This document shows positions 27,577 to 36,313 of a stretch of 64,000 nt of DNA, in pieces. The position numbers were made by a program, and so were the translations under genes. The notes under the pieces were generated by a model. It was not told the DNA's origin. It searched no databases and saw only the letters and a list, made by a program, of their open reading frames with translations. This DNA comes from Bacteroides ihuae (lineage in GTDB: Bacteria > Bacteroidota > Bacteroidia > Bacteroidales > Bacteroidaceae). The stretch spans positions 682,001 to 746,000 of the forward strand of contig NZ_FNVX01000005.1 in NCBI RefSeq assembly GCF_900104585.1, in the 5' to 3' direction. The first letter of the stretch is position 1. Every line of letters begins with the position of its first letter.

Positions 27577-28332
27577 TTATTTAAGGATAGGGGTATGTGT
27601 GATTACTTCGAGGATCATCAGGCTTTTATTTAATTCTGATCTACTACTTTCAAAAGCCTCGAGAGCACTAGATTGACGGCCTTTTTCAATAGATAAGACA
27701 GCAGAATCAATTGTACCATTCGTAAAATCTTTTTCAGTAATGGCATATTGTGCATTGGCTAGGATAATGGCTTCTGATCTTAACTTTAGCACATTGAGTT
27801 GGGCGGTGGCAGTGGCATACAAGATGATAATTTCTTTTTTCATCTCGTCAAATTTCATCTCTTTCTGAAGTTCAGCACTACGGATGTTTAACTTCTGTCG
27901 CTTGACACGGGCACTAAGATCGAACAACGCATCTAAGGGAATATTAATTCCGCCACCTACATTATAGCTGTTTTGGGCTGCTGTGGTATATGTGTTGATG
28001 ATTGGTGTGGTAACATCTGAATAAGTGGCATCGTTGCCAAACATACCGTATTGATAGCTACCTCTAAGACTGAAAAAACCAAGCCATGCCCGTTTCTCTT
28101 TTTTGAGCATACGTTGCTGTAGCTGTTCTTCTACATCAGCAAGTTTGTAAACTGCTCCTTGCTTTGCGTTCTCAAACAATACATCGAGTGGGGGAAGAGT
28201 GATGTTGGTGTAATCTTCCGGTTTTAAACTCGAATAGTCACTTATTTTTAGTTCTTGGGCGTGCAGGTTACAACTTATGGCTAAACATAATAAAAATGTA
28301 GCGATGCCGCATGTAAAAGCCGTGTGGTTCAT
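27577..28332 (-). CDS. Short TolC-family-like outer-membrane protein
   Basis: The protein of about 251 residues has a signal peptide (MNHTAFTCGIATFLLCLAISCNLHAQ). A helical region, LADVEEQLQQRMLKKEKRAW, is followed by a beta-type segment (FFSLRGSYQYGMF, SYNVGGGINIPL) and more long helices (KRQKLNIRSAELQKEM). This is the pattern of one TolC repeat, about half the usual length of an outer-membrane efflux protein. I chose the ATG at 28332 because the upstream ATG at 28386 lies before the -7 box. It heads the exopolysaccharide operon and no Wza gene is present, so an export role is plausible. Confidence 0.75.
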   Translation of the reverse strand: MNHTAFTCGIATFLLCLAISCNLHAQELKISDYSSLKPEDYTNITLPPLDVLFENAKQGAVYKLADVEEQLQQRMLKKEKRAWLGFFSLRGSYQYGMFGNDATYSDVTTPIINTYTTAAQNSYNVGGGINIPLDALFDLSARVKRQKLNIRSAELQKEMKFDEMKKEIIILYATATAQLNVLKLRSEAIILANAQYAITEKDFTNGTIDSAVLSIEKGRQSSALEAFESSRSELNKSLMILEVITHTPILK

Positions 28333-28372
28333 TGAACTGAATGTTTTGTTGAGTATTCTGTTTCCTAAGTTG

Positions 28373-28380
28373 CAAATATA
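28373..28380 (-). promoter_or_regulatory. -7 box of the upstream exopolysaccharide unit
   Basis: TATATTTG on the minus strand, about 34 nt upstream of the ATG at 28332, would transcribe the genes from 28332 to 21596. I see no clear -33 box. Confidence 0.55.
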
Positions 28381-28498
28381 AGCCATTTATTTCTAAGTTT
28401 TAATCATTTTAATCTTGTTTTTTGAAACAATTGTATTGAATACAAAAGAAATTTTGTTCTGTTTCTGTCGTAATATTCTATTTCTCTAAGGAAAATTG

Positions 28499-28506
28499 TA
28501 CTTTTG
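28499..28506 (+). promoter_or_regulatory. -7 box of the C1 peptidase gene
   Basis: TACTTTTG lies 35 nt upstream of the ATG at 28542 and is divergent from the exopolysaccharide promoter. Confidence 0.6.
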
Positions 28507-28541
28507 CCAATAGATTTTTCATAATATAACATATTATTATA

Positions 28542-29942
28542 ATGAATAAACGACTATTAACGATTTTTGTTCTGGGAAGTGTCTTGTTTTCTGCACATGC
28601 ACAACAGAGCAAGGGAGGCATAAGCGATGAAATGCTTCGGGAGATTAAACAAAGTTATCAGGCTACGGCAGCAGACAAGGCCATTCGTAATGCAATTGGC
28701 GGAAGTGATATTCGCACATTGGCTCTGAATCAGGAGAATATGCAAGCAGTGGATACTTATTTCTCTAACAAGGTAGACTCGAAAGGAATAACGAATCAGC
28801 AGTCGTCCGGACGTTGCTGGCTTTTTACGGGGCTCAATGTGATGCGTGCTAAAGCGATTGCGAAGTATGATATGGGAGCATTTGAATTTTCACAAGCGTA
28901 CATATTCTTCTGGGATCAGCTTGAAAAATCAAATCTTTTTCTACAAGGAGTGATAGATACGAGTACTAAGCCTATGGATGATAAGATGGTGGAGTGGCTC
29001 TTCAAAAATCCGCTGAGCGATGGTGGACAATTTACAGGTATCTCGGATCTGGTTAGTAAATATGGATTGGTACCCAAAGAGGTGATGCCGGAAACGAATA
29101 GCAGTGACAATACGGCTCGTATGGCCAATCTGCTTTCACTGAAACTGCGTGAATATGGATTACAACTGCGTGATGAGTGGGCAAAAGGGGGAAAAGTAGC
29201 GACTTTGGAGAAGAACAAAACGCAGATGCTGGGAAAGATCTACCGGATGCTGGTGTTGAATCTGGGGGTGCCCCCTACGGAATTTACCTGGACACGCAAA
29301 GATGCCAAAGGTAATCCTGTAGAAACAGAAATGTACACGCCGATGTCCTTCTTCAAGAAGTATGTGAATGAGGATTTAACCAACAACTATGTGATGCTGA
29401 TGAATGACCCGAGTCGGGAGTATTACAAAACTTATGAGATAGATTATGATCGTCATCGCTACGATGGTAAGAACTGGACGTATGTGAACTTGCCTGTAGA
29501 GGAGATAAAAGAGATGGCGATAGCTTCGATAAAAGATAGTACAATGATGTACTTTTCGTGTGATGTGGGTAAATTTTTGAACTCGGATCGTGGATTGCTG
29601 GATGTTAAAAACTACGACTATGAATCACTTATGGGAACGACGTTTGGCATGGATAAAAAACAACGTATACAGACATTTGCCAGTGGCTCATCTCATGCCA
29701 TGACGCTGATGGCAGTTGACTTGGATAAAGCGGGGAAGCCCCAAAAATGGATGGTAGAGAACAGTTGGGGGCCCACAAAAGGCTATCAGGGATACCTCAT
29801 TATGACAGACGAATGGTTCAAAGAATACATGTTTCGCCTAGTGGTGAATAAAAAATATGTAACTACAAAAGTACTGGAACTGATGAAACAAAAACCAATC
29901 CGCTTACCCGCATGGGATCCCATGTTTGCCGCTGAAGAGTGA
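28542..29942 (+). CDS. Secreted C1-family cysteine peptidase, bleomycin hydrolase/PepC-like
   Basis: The 466-residue protein has a signal peptide (MNKRLLTIFVLGSVLFSAHAQ). The papain-type active site of the C1B group is complete: QQSSGRCWLF with C92, SSHAMTLMAVD with H385 and VENSWG with N407. Length and motif wording match bleomycin hydrolase/aminopeptidase C, which is normally a cytosolic hexamer. The signal peptide moves this one to the periplasm or outside, as is common in Bacteroidota. The likely role is trimming of imported peptides. It is monocistronic and followed by an intergenic repeat. Confidence 0.92.
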   Translation: MNKRLLTIFVLGSVLFSAHAQQSKGGISDEMLREIKQSYQATAADKAIRNAIGGSDIRTLALNQENMQAVDTYFSNKVDSKGITNQQSSGRCWLFTGLNVMRAKAIAKYDMGAFEFSQAYIFFWDQLEKSNLFLQGVIDTSTKPMDDKMVEWLFKNPLSDGGQFTGISDLVSKYGLVPKEVMPETNSSDNTARMANLLSLKLREYGLQLRDEWAKGGKVATLEKNKTQMLGKIYRMLVLNLGVPPTEFTWTRKDAKGNPVETEMYTPMSFFKKYVNEDLTNNYVMLMNDPSREYYKTYEIDYDRHRYDGKNWTYVNLPVEEIKEMAIASIKDSTMMYFSCDVGKFLNSDRGLLDVKNYDYESLMGTTFGMDKKQRIQTFASGSSHAMTLMAVDLDKAGKPQKWMVENSWGPTKGYQGYLIMTDEWFKEYMFRLVVNKKYVTTKVLELMKQKPIRLPAWDPMFAAEE

Positions 29943-29961
29943 GAGAAAAAGGAGAGGGTAA

Positions 29962-30262
29962 GAACTAGTGGCGGCGAAGCAAAGCCAGTGTGGAGGAATG
30001 AACTTGAAAGTTAGTGATGGTATTAGCGAGCGAAGCAAAGCGAAAAAAAATCACGAGCGAAGCAAAGTGGAGCAAAAAAGAAGGACCGGCCTCTTGTGTG
30101 AAGCGTTAAGCGGAGACAATGTCCGAAGCGTTAAGCAAGCGATTTTGTTTGAGCGAAGCGAGTTGAATCGCTTGTAGCTCCGAGCATTGTTGGAGTAGCT
30201 TCACGCAAGAAGCCTTGACTTTTTCTTTGGTTCTTTCTTTTGCGTCAAGGCAAAAGAAAGAA
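29962..30262 (+). repeat. Intergenic repeat, copy A (inverted partner at 37654)
   Basis: From about 30080 to 30262 this matches the reverse complement of 37654-37840 with only scattered differences. Shared blocks include GGACCGGCCTCTTGTGTGAA, GAAGCGTTAAGCAAGCGATT and GCCTTGACTTTTTCTTTG. The outer part (29990-30080) contains loosely repeated GAGCGAAGCAAAG words. A 69-residue reading frame across it is repeat sequence and I do not count it as a gene. Confidence 0.85.
30231..30262 (+). terminator. Hairpin at the end of repeat copy A
   Basis: A perfect 13-bp stem, TTCTTTCTTTTGC with GCAAAAGAAAGAA, has a 6-nt loop. There is no following T-run on the plus strand, so it may stabilise or end transcripts. 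The same hairpin is at 37654-37683. Confidence 0.55.
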
Positions 30263-30286
30263 TATTCTCCCACTGTGTACGCAAAC

Positions 30287-30361
30287 GGAAATAATTAAAG
30301 AAATAAATCCTTAATTCTTTAATTATTTCCTATCGATTAACATTATTATTTATTACTTTTG
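30287..30361 (+). promoter_or_regulatory. nqr operon promoter with a 16-bp upstream inverted repeat
   Basis: The -7 box TACTTTTG is at 30354-30361. Just upstream are perfect 16-bp inverted arms, GGAAATAATTAAAGAA at 30287-30302 and TTCTTTAATTATTTCC at 30315-30330, with a 12-nt loop. The right arm ends where the -33 box would begin. This could be a regulator site for nqr or the end of an upstream transcript. No T-run follows. Confidence 0.65.
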
Positions 30362-30396
30362 CGGGCAAATTTATGAAACCATTATTTTATAATAGC

Positions 30397-31755
30397 ATGG
30401 CAAATGTAATAAAGTTACGCAAAGGCCTTGACATAAACCTGAAGGGAAAAGCAACTGAGGAATATTTCTTAGTAAAAGAGCCGGGATTTTATACCCTGGT
30501 GCCTGATGATTTTCCTGGTGTGACCCCAAAAGTGGTGGTGAAAGAGCAGGAATATGTAATGGCCGGAGGACCCTTGTTTGTAGACAAGAATCATCCTGAA
30601 TTGAAATTCGTATCTCCGGTGAGTGGCGTGGTTACCAGCGTAGAGCGTGGTGAGCGTCGTAAAGTGATGAGTATCACTGTGCAAGCTGCCGAAGAGCAAG
30701 ATTATGTGGAATTTGGAGCTCAAAAAGTCTCTGAACTTTCTACTGATGCAGTGAAAGCCGCGCTTCTGGAAGCCGGCTTATTTAGTTTTATGAAACAGCG
30801 TCCGTATGACGTAATTGCAGACCCTAATATAACTCCTAAGGCTATTTTTGTATCGGCATTCGATAGCAGTCCTTTGGCTCCCAGCTTTGAGTTTGCTCTG
30901 AAAGGAGAGGAAGTTAACTTCCAAACCGGACTTGATGCGCTGGCTAAAATGGCTAAAACGTATTTGGGTATTAGTGTGAAGCAAAGTTCGTCTGCACTTA
31001 CGCAAGCAAAGAATGTTACGGTGACCGTGTTCGATGGTCCTCATCCTGCAGGTAATGTAGGTATTCAGATACATCAAATATCTCCTATAAACAAAGGTGA
31101 AACGGTTTGGACTATCGGTACTCAGGAGGTGATCTTCATCGGTCGTTTGTTCGCTACCGGTCGGGTAGACTTTACACGTACGGTAGCTGTAACCGGCTCA
31201 GAAGTGTTGAAACCTGCTTATTGCAAATTAGCTGTAGGTGCGTTGCTTACGAATGTTTTTGCCGGTAACGTTACCAAGGATAAAACATTGCGCTACATCA
31301 GTGGTAATGTCTTAACAGGTAAGCAGATATCTCCAAACCAATATTTGGGAGCATTTGATAATCAATTAACGGTGATTCCCGAAGGTATTGAAGTGCATGA
31401 ATTGGCTGGATGGATTATGCCGCGCTTTGATCAATTCAGCGTGAATCGTTCGTATTTTAGTTGGATACTTGATATGTTTAAAAAGCGTGACTACGTGCTT
31501 GACGCCCGTATTAAGGGTGGAGAGAGGCACATGATCATGTCTAACGAGTATGACAAGGTCTTTCCGATGGACATCTTACCGGAGTTTTTGCTGAAGGCAA
31601 TCATTGCCGGTGATATAGATCGGATGGAGCAACTTGGTATCTATGAGGTTGCACCTGAAGATTTTGCTTTGTGCGAATTTGTATGCTCGTCGAAGGTACC
31701 GGTGCAGCGCATCGTACGCGAAGGGCTTGATGGACTTCGTGAGGAGATGTGCTAA
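30397..31755 (+). CDS. nqrA: Na+-translocating NADH:quinone reductase subunit A
   Basis: The product of about 452 residues opens MANVIKLRKGLDINLKGKA, the conserved NqrA start. It contains PKVVVKEQEYVMAGGPLF, SPVSGVVTSVERGERRKVM and the DGPHPAGNVGIQIHQI block. NqrA is the peripheral cytoplasmic subunit that binds quinone in the Na+-pumping complex. I start it at 30397; the ATG at 30373 would leave almost no leader after the -7 box at 30354-30361. It is the first gene of nqrABCDEF, all in the usual order. Confidence 0.95.
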   Translation: MANVIKLRKGLDINLKGKATEEYFLVKEPGFYTLVPDDFPGVTPKVVVKEQEYVMAGGPLFVDKNHPELKFVSPVSGVVTSVERGERRKVMSITVQAAEEQDYVEFGAQKVSELSTDAVKAALLEAGLFSFMKQRPYDVIADPNITPKAIFVSAFDSSPLAPSFEFALKGEEVNFQTGLDALAKMAKTYLGISVKQSSSALTQAKNVTVTVFDGPHPAGNVGIQIHQISPINKGETVWTIGTQEVIFIGRLFATGRVDFTRTVAVTGSEVLKPAYCKLAVGALLTNVFAGNVTKDKTLRYISGNVLTGKQISPNQYLGAFDNQLTVIPEGIEVHELAGWIMPRFDQFSVNRSYFSWILDMFKKRDYVLDARIKGGERHMIMSNEYDKVFPMDILPEFLLKAIIAGDIDRMEQLGIYEVAPEDFALCEFVCSSKVPVQRIVREGLDGLREEMC

Positions 31756-31786
31756 TGACTAATTATAATAAACAGAAAATAGATAA

Positions 31787-32965
31787 ATGAAAGCGTTAAG
31801 AAATTATCTCGACAAGATAAAGCCGAACTTTGAAGAGGGCGGCAAGTTCCACGCATTTCACTCAGTGTTCGACGGGTTTGAAACGTTCTTGTTTGTACCC
31901 AACCGCACTTCGAAATTAGGAACGCATATCCACGATTCGATTGATAGCAAGCGAATCATGTCGATCGTTGTGATAGCCTTGATACCGGCACTGTTGCTCG
32001 GTATGTACAACGTAGGTTATCAGCATTTCACTCATACAGATGCCCAAGGTGGTTTTCCTGAAATGTTTGCTTACGGCTTTTTGGCTGTATTGCCTAAATT
32101 GATTGTATCTTATGTAGTGGGTCTGGGTATTGAATTTGTGATTGCCCAATGGAAGAATGAAGAGATTCAGGAAGGATTCCTTGTATCGGGTATCTTGATA
32201 CCGATGATTGTTCCGGTGGACTGTCCACTTTGGATTTTGGCTGTAGCTACTGCATTTGCTGTTATATTCGCCAAAGAAGTATTTGGTGGTACGGGAATGA
32301 ATGTATTCAACGTAGCGTTAGTAACCCGTGCCTTCTTGTTCTTTGCTTATCCGGCAAAGATGTCTGGTGATGCCGTTTGGGTATCTGGAGAGAGTATCTT
32401 GGGTTTAGGCAAATCAGTTGACGGATTAACAGCAGCTACTTCGCTAGGTATAGCTTCTACGGCTACTGCTTCGAACGGATATCCTCCTTTTTCGTGGGAT
32501 ATGGTGACGGGGCTTATTCCCGGTTCCATTGGTGAAACGAGTGTGATTGCTATCCTTTTGGGTGCAGCCTTGCTACTCATCACCGGCATTGCCAGTTGGA
32601 AAACAATGTTCTCCGTGTTTGTTGGTGGAGCATTTATGGCTATCATATTTAATACGATTGGACCTAGCACAGCAATGGCGCAAATGCCTTGGTATGAACA
32701 TCTTGTGTTGGGTGGTTTCTGTTTTGGTGCGGTATTTATGGCTACAGATCCTGTTACGGCTGCCCGTACGGAGACTGGTAAGTATATTTATGGATTCCTG
32801 ATTGGCGCAATGGCTATCATTATCCGTGTGCTCAACCCTGGCTATCCTGAAGGTATGATGCTTGCCATCTTGCTGATGAATATTTTTGCTCCGCTGATTG
32901 ATTACTGCGTGGTACAGAGCAACATTAGCCGTAGAGAGAAACGTGTAACTAAGTCGAACAACTAA
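31787..32965 (+). CDS. nqrB: Na+-NQR subunit B
   Basis: The 392-residue polytopic membrane subunit has about ten helices. The segment DGLTAATSLG (212-221) corresponds to the covalent FMN site of the family, with T218 as the phosphodiester-linked threonine; the usual SGAT reads TAAT here. NqrB carries FMN and riboflavin and is part of the sodium path. It follows nqrA by 31 bp. Confidence 0.95.
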   Translation: MKALRNYLDKIKPNFEEGGKFHAFHSVFDGFETFLFVPNRTSKLGTHIHDSIDSKRIMSIVVIALIPALLLGMYNVGYQHFTHTDAQGGFPEMFAYGFLAVLPKLIVSYVVGLGIEFVIAQWKNEEIQEGFLVSGILIPMIVPVDCPLWILAVATAFAVIFAKEVFGGTGMNVFNVALVTRAFLFFAYPAKMSGDAVWVSGESILGLGKSVDGLTAATSLGIASTATASNGYPPFSWDMVTGLIPGSIGETSVIAILLGAALLLITGIASWKTMFSVFVGGAFMAIIFNTIGPSTAMAQMPWYEHLVLGGFCFGAVFMATDPVTAARTETGKYIYGFLIGAMAIIIRVLNPGYPEGMMLAILLMNIFAPLIDYCVVQSNISRREKRVTKSNN

Positions 32966-32977
32966 AATCGAAAGATA

Positions 32978-33679
32978 ATGAATACAAATAGTAATTCTTA
33001 TACTATCATTTATGCTTCGGTAATGGTTGTTATCGTAGCATTTGTTCTCGCATTTACTTCTGCTTCGCTCAAGAGTACTCAGAATAAAAATGTGGAACTG
33101 GACAAGATGAAGCAGATTCTTCATGCATTGAATGTCGATACGAAAGGGCAGGATGCAGAAAAGGTATATAAACAATATGTAAAAGCTGACCAGATAATGA
33201 ATGCTACCGGTGAAGTGGTGGCGGAGACCGGAGGCTTTAAGATTGAATTGAAAAGCGAACTAGCTAAGCCGTTGGAAAAACGTCAACTTGCGTTGTACGT
33301 GTGTGAAGTAGACGGTAAAACAAAATATGTACTTCCACTATATGGTGCCGGACTTTGGGGACCAATCTGGGGATATGTTGGTTTGAACGAGGATAAGAAC
33401 TCTGTGTTTGGGGTTTATTTCTCGCATCAGGGCGAAACTCCGGGATTGGGAGCTGAAATTACTACGGCTGATTTTCAAAATCAATTCTTGGGTAAGCATG
33501 TACTGAAAGAGGGAGCTGTTGCTCTCGGCGTAGAGAAAAACGGTAAGGTGACTGAACCGGAGTATCAAGTAGACGGGATCTCGGGTGGTACAATTACTTC
33601 AAAAGGTGTAGATGCCATGTTGAAGAGCTGCTTGGGACAGTACAATATATTTTTAACTACTAATAATGGAGGGAAATAG
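32978..33679 (+). CDS. nqrC: Na+-NQR subunit C
   Basis: The 233-residue protein has one N-terminal membrane helix (TIIYASVMVVIVAFVLAFTSA) and a periplasmic FMN-binding domain. The FMN attachment motif is SGGT with T205, a variant of SGAT. GYVGLNEDKNSVFGVYFSHQ and GETPGLGAEI are conserved NqrC blocks. It lies 12 bp after nqrB. Confidence 0.95.
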   Translation: MNTNSNSYTIIYASVMVVIVAFVLAFTSASLKSTQNKNVELDKMKQILHALNVDTKGQDAEKVYKQYVKADQIMNATGEVVAETGGFKIELKSELAKPLEKRQLALYVCEVDGKTKYVLPLYGAGLWGPIWGYVGLNEDKNSVFGVYFSHQGETPGLGAEITTADFQNQFLGKHVLKEGAVALGVEKNGKVTEPEYQVDGISGGTITSKGVDAMLKSCLGQYNIFLTTNNGGK

Positions 33680-33682
33680 AAT

Positions 33683-34315
33683 ATGAGCCAATTGTTTTCT
33701 AAAAAGAATAAAGAAGTATTCTCTTCTCCGCTTAGCATGAACAATCCGGTTACCGTTCAGGTACTTGGTATCTGCTCGGCACTGGCTGTAACAGCCAAGC
33801 TGGAACCGGCTATCGTAATGGGTTTGTCGGTAGCGGTAATTGTAGCTTTTGCTAATGTGATTATTTCGTTACTTCGTAACACAATACCCAATCGTATCCG
33901 TATCATCGTTCAGTTGGTGGTAGTGGCTGCGTTGGTTACTATAGTAAGTGAGATTCTGAAAGCTTATGCTTACGATGTAAGTGCGCAGCTTTCGGTCTAT
34001 GTGGGCTTGATTATTACTAACTGTATATTGATGGGACGATTGGAAGCTTTTGCTATGGCAAATGCTCCATGGGAGTCTTTCCTCGATGGACTTGGTAATG
34101 GTTTAGGATATGCTAAGATTCTGGTGATTGTAGCTTTCTTCCGCGAAATATTGGGTTCGGGTTCTTTACTTGGTTTCCGTATCATCCCGAAAGCGGTTTA
34201 CGAATGGGGATATATCAATAACGGATTGATGCTAATGCCTCCAATGGCATTGATCATCTGTGCGTGCATCATTTGGTATCAACGTAGTAAGAACAAAGTA
34301 TTACAGGAGAAGTAA
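33683..34315 (+). CDS. nqrD: Na+-NQR subunit D
   Basis: The 210-residue integral membrane protein has about six helices and contains NPVTVQVLGICSALAVTAKL and TNCILMGRLEAFAMANAPWE. With NqrE it forms the pseudo-symmetric core that holds an Fe-S centre. The cysteines in LGICSA and TNCILMG fit that role. It starts 3 bp after nqrC. Confidence 0.95.
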   Translation: MSQLFSKKNKEVFSSPLSMNNPVTVQVLGICSALAVTAKLEPAIVMGLSVAVIVAFANVIISLLRNTIPNRIRIIVQLVVVAALVTIVSEILKAYAYDVSAQLSVYVGLIITNCILMGRLEAFAMANAPWESFLDGLGNGLGYAKILVIVAFFREILGSGSLLGFRIIPKAVYEWGYINNGLMLMPPMALIICACIIWYQRSKNKVLQEK

Positions 34316-34334
34316 CCTAAATTCTTAAGAAATT

Positions 34335-34934
34335 ATGAACGATTATTTGAGTTTATTTGTAAAGTCGATTTTTGTCGACAATATGATCTTCGCTTACTTC
34401 CTGGGAATGTGTTCTTATCTGGCAGTGTCGAAGAATGTGAAAACAGCATTAGGGTTGGGTATAGCGGTGACTTTTGTATTATTGGTTACACTGCCTGTGA
34501 ACTACTTGCTGGAGAATTATGTATTGAAAGCTAATGCGATAGTGGAAGGTGTAGACCTCGGTTTTCTGAGTTTTATTCTTTTTATTGCTGTTATTGCAGG
34601 TATCGTGCAGTTAGTAGAAATGGCGGTAGAACGTTTCAGTCCGTCGCTTTATGCTTCATTGGGTATCTTCTTGCCACTTATTGCTGTGAACTGTGCCATC
34701 ATGGGTGCATCACTGTTTATGCAACAAAGACATTTTGTTGACTTTGGCGAGGCGGTTACTTATTCGTTAGGTTCAGGTGTGGGTTGGCTGCTTGCTATTG
34801 TTGGCCTGGCAGCTATTCGCGAAAAAATGGCTTACTCTGATGTTCCCGCTCCACTTAGAGGATTGGGTATTACGTTTATCACGGTAGGACTGATGGCAAT
34901 GGCCTTTATGTGTTTTTCAGGATTGAAGTTATAA
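34335..34934 (+). CDS. nqrE: Na+-NQR subunit E
   Basis: The 199-residue membrane protein has about six helices, with [20 protein letters not shown] and [13 protein letters not shown] as conserved segments. Its inverted topology relative to NqrD and the paired cysteines give the intramembrane Fe-S site known in the family. It is in the same operon. Confidence 0.95.
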   Translation: MNDYLSLFVKSIFVDNMIFAYFLGMCSYLAVSKNVKTALGLGIAVTFVLLVTLPVNYLLENYVLKANAIVEGVDLGFLSFILFIAVIAGIVQLVEMAVERFSPSLYASLGIFLPLIAVNCAIMGASLFMQQRHFVDFGEAVTYSLGSGVGWLLAIVGLAAIREKMAYSDVPAPLRGLGITFITVGLMAMAFMCFSGLKL

Positions 34935-34955
34935 ATAATAAAACAGAAATATACG

Positions 34956-36200
34956 ATGACGTCTTTAATATTAGCGAGTGTAGGGGTATTTCTTGGAGTG
35001 ATTCTCCTGCTCGTCATTATACTTCTGATAGCCAAGAGGTATCTCTCTCCTTCGGGAACAGTGAAGGTTACCATTAATGGCGAGAAGGAAGTAGAAGTAG
35101 AGGTAGGCTCCAGTCTATTATCTACACTGGCTGCAAATAAGATTTTCTTACCTTCGGCTTGCGGTGGAGGTGGTTCGTGCGCACAGTGCCGTTGCCAGAT
35201 AGAAGAGGGCGGTGGTGAAATTCTCCCTACGGAGACGGTGCACTTCTCTCGCAAGGAGCAACAGGCTCACTGGCGTTTAGGGTGCCAGGTAAAAGTAAAA
35301 CAGGACATGGAAATTAAGGTGTCCGAATCGGTACTGGGTGTGAAGAAGTGGGAATGTGAAGTGGTTTCTAACAACAACGTGGCTACGTTCATCAAAGAGT
35401 TTGTGGTGCGCTTGCCTGAAGGTGAACACTTGAACTTCGTTTCAGGAGGGTACATTCAGATTGATGTTCCGAAGTATGATATTAATTATGCTGATTATGC
35501 GATAGAAGATCGTTTTCGTGGCGACTGGGATAAGTTTAATATGTGGGATCTGAAATGGAAGAATGAAGAAGAAACCATGCGTGCTTACTCTATGGCTAAC
35601 TATCCGGCTGAGGGTGATATCGTGATGCTGAACGTACGTATTGCTACGCCTCCGTTCGACCGCGTGAATGGTGGTTTCCAGAAAGTTCCTCCGGGAATTT
35701 GTTCTTCGTACATCTTCTCTCTGAAACCGGGTGATAAGGTAATGGTTTCCGGGCCGTTTGGTGAATTCCATCCGCTTATTAACTCCGAAAGAGAAATGCT
35801 TTATATTGGTGGTGGTGCCGGTATGGCTCCATTGCGTTCGCATATTCTTCATTTGCTAAAGACGTTAAAGATTACTGATCGTAAGATTTCTTACTGGTAT
35901 GGTGCTCGTTCAAAGAACGAAATCTTCTACGAAGAGGACTTCCGCGCGTTGGAGAAGGAGTTCCCAAACTTCTCATTCCACATTGCATTGAGTGATCCAT
36001 TGCCCGAAGATAATTGGACGGGACCTGTAGGATTTATTCACAATGTAATCTTAAACAATTATCTGAAAGATCACGAAGCACCTGAAGATATAGAGTACTA
36101 CATGTGTGGTCCTGGCCCGATGGCTAAGGCAGTAGAAAAAATGCTGTATGATCTGGGAGTGCCACGTAATATGTTGATGTTTGATGATTTTGGTGGTTAA
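34956..36200 (+). CDS. nqrF: Na+-NQR subunit F (NADH dehydrogenase, 2Fe-2S/FAD)
   Basis: The 414-residue protein has an N-terminal membrane helix. A 2Fe-2S ferredoxin domain has C69, C75 and C78 in SACGGGGSCAQC, plus C110. An FAD domain (RAYSMANYP) and an NADH domain (YIGGGAGMAPLRSHI, YYMCGPGPM) follow. It is the electron entry point of the complex and the last gene of the operon, followed by an intrinsic terminator. Confidence 0.96.
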   Translation: MTSLILASVGVFLGVILLLVIILLIAKRYLSPSGTVKVTINGEKEVEVEVGSSLLSTLAANKIFLPSACGGGGSCAQCRCQIEEGGGEILPTETVHFSRKEQQAHWRLGCQVKVKQDMEIKVSESVLGVKKWECEVVSNNNVATFIKEFVVRLPEGEHLNFVSGGYIQIDVPKYDINYADYAIEDRFRGDWDKFNMWDLKWKNEEETMRAYSMANYPAEGDIVMLNVRIATPPFDRVNGGFQKVPPGICSSYIFSLKPGDKVMVSGPFGEFHPLINSEREMLYIGGGAGMAPLRSHILHLLKTLKITDRKISYWYGARSKNEIFYEEDFRALEKEFPNFSFHIALSDPLPEDNWTGPVGFIHNVILNNYLKDHEAPEDIEYYMCGPGPMAKAVEKMLYDLGVPRNMLMFDDFGG

Positions 36201-36232
36201 AATCCGATTTCTTATGGATCGTTAATATAGAA

Positions 36233-36267
36233 CGGCAGAAGACAATAGCTCTTCTGTCGTTTTTTTT
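36233..36267 (+). terminator. nqr operon terminator
   Basis: A perfect 10-bp stem, CGGCAGAAGA with TCTTCTGTCG, is followed by eight T residues. Confidence 0.9.
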
Positions 36268-36301
36268 ATTTGTACATGGTTGCTAAATGAAAACAATGCC
36301 G

Positions 36302-36309
36302 TACCTTTG
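36302..36309 (+). promoter_or_regulatory. -7 box of the DbpA-like helicase gene
   Basis: TACCTTTG lies 4 nt before the chosen ATG at 36314, so the transcript would have little or no leader. The reading frame upstream to 36287 spans the promoter. Confidence 0.5.
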
Positions 36310-36313
36310 CGAC

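Noticed and set aside
11025..28332. Standard phase-variable Bacteroides capsule locus
   Set aside because: I found no UpxY/UpxZ genes and no invertible promoter with flanking inverted repeats upstream of either transcription unit.
29968..30177. 69-residue plus-strand reading frame
   Set aside because: It lies wholly in intergenic repeat copy A and is built from repeated GAGCGAAGCAAAG words; the inverted copy at 37.7 kb has no matching frame.
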